From Kiritimatiellia bacterium (GTDB taxonomy: Bacteria; Verrucomicrobiota; Kiritimatiellia; RFP12; DVOR01), in contig JAFXKZ010000001.1 in the NCBI GenBank assembly GCA_017531445.1, positions 132,534 to 196,533 on the forward strand: a DNA stretch of 64,000 nt. The letters are read 5' to 3'. Position 1 is the first letter of the stretch; every line of letters starts with the position of its first letter. Under the pieces are notes generated by a model. It was given only the letters and a program-made list of their open reading frames with translations, was not told the DNA's origin and ran no database searches. The translations under genes and the position numbers were made by a program. Shown here piece by piece: positions 63,785-64,000 of this stretch.

Positions 63785-64000
63785 TCAAGTAAGAGGGGTT
63801 TCTGTTTCGCAAGCGGTTGCTTGCCGGAGCATTTCAAGGGCGTGGTCGCGTGTGATCGGGGTAAAGTCTTCGCCGCCGAGCATCCGGGCGATTTCGGCGA
63901 TGCGATGTTCTGTATCCAGCGGTTCAATGAGGGTCTGTGTGCGTCCTCCGGAGACAGATTTGCTGACCCGCAGATGGTGCTGACCGTAGACGGCGGCTTG
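63785..64000 (-). CDS. recN: DNA repair protein RecN, C-terminal end
   Basis: The last 71 residues of a minus-strand gene continuing beyond the window edge. The stop is at 63785-63787. The segment HHLRVSKSVSGGRTQTLIEPLD followed by RIAEIARMLGGEDFTPITRDHALEMLRQA is the characteristic end of RecN, an SMC-like ATPase of double-strand break repair. It is the first visible gene of the operon running to 54.2 kb. Confidence 0.85.
   Translation of the reverse strand, partial: QAAVYGQHHLRVSKSVSGGRTQTLIEPLDTEHRIAEIARMLGGEDFTPITRDHALEMLRQATACETETPLT

Overview
The window looks like the chromosome of a Gram-negative bacterium of the PVC group, most likely a gut-associated Kiritimatiellota or Verrucomicrobiota relative. 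The signs are a giant secreted protein with autotransporter-type beta-strand repeats, a sialidase, a eukaryote-type hexokinase, a SecA with a C-terminal SEC-C motif, a Ser/Thr kinase with zinc ribbons, and outer-membrane proteins. This assignment rests on gene-family content only. No rRNA, phage, insertion sequence or CRISPR array was seen. There are two tRNA genes.

Layout. 1-12.8 kb (+): a 2766-residue repeat protein, a two-lobed secreted aspartic protease, a GH33 sialidase, a DEDDh exonuclease and a CPBP membrane protease. 12.9-15.7 kb (+): tRNA-Gln, an Lrp/AsnC regulator, an aminotransferase and an RluA-type pseudouridine synthase. 16-22.4 kb (-): a SNF2 helicase, threonine synthase and a CPA2 antiporter with a TrkA-C domain. 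22.8-24.7 kb (+): a 629-residue orphan. 24.8-30.6 kb (-): a tight run of metallo-hydrolase, adenine deaminase, aminotransferase, RsmB and a glycosyltransferase. 31-43.2 kb (+): secA, a TonB-like VWA protein, an EboB-type hydrolase, a Ser/Thr kinase, pyrK, an EboC-type prenyltransferase and a second metallo-hydrolase. 43.4-46 kb (-): galK and a phosphohexomutase. 46.7-53.7 kb (+): a CAU-anticodon tRNA, rpsO, feoA-feoB, an outer-membrane barrel and pdxB. 54.2-64 kb (-): a compact operon of recN (3' end only), aroK-aroB fusion, hexokinase, an AddB-like nuclease, a fused siroheme decarboxylase, a thioredoxin-like protein, a cyclophilin and a TolC-type efflux lipoprotein.

Genes that work together: sialidase, galactokinase, hexokinase and phosphohexomutase fit use of host or plant glycans. 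feoAB sits behind two TTAG-N6-CTAA operators and the siroheme decarboxylase uses iron-containing siroheme, so iron acquisition and heme synthesis are both represented. SecA and the large exported proteins share a secretion theme.

The most unusual signal is intergenic. Six gaps spread over 46 kb each carry 4-5 copies of a 15-bp quasi-palindrome, core AACAT-GGGCG (or its complement CGCCC), separated by 7-8 variable bases so that units repeat every 22-23 bp. Single units occur in either orientation and the arrays occur in tandem, divergent and convergent gaps. I recognise no described element with this structure. Two other, unrelated intergenic repeats (123-bp and about 132-bp tandem duplications) lie near 8.7 and 47.9 kb.
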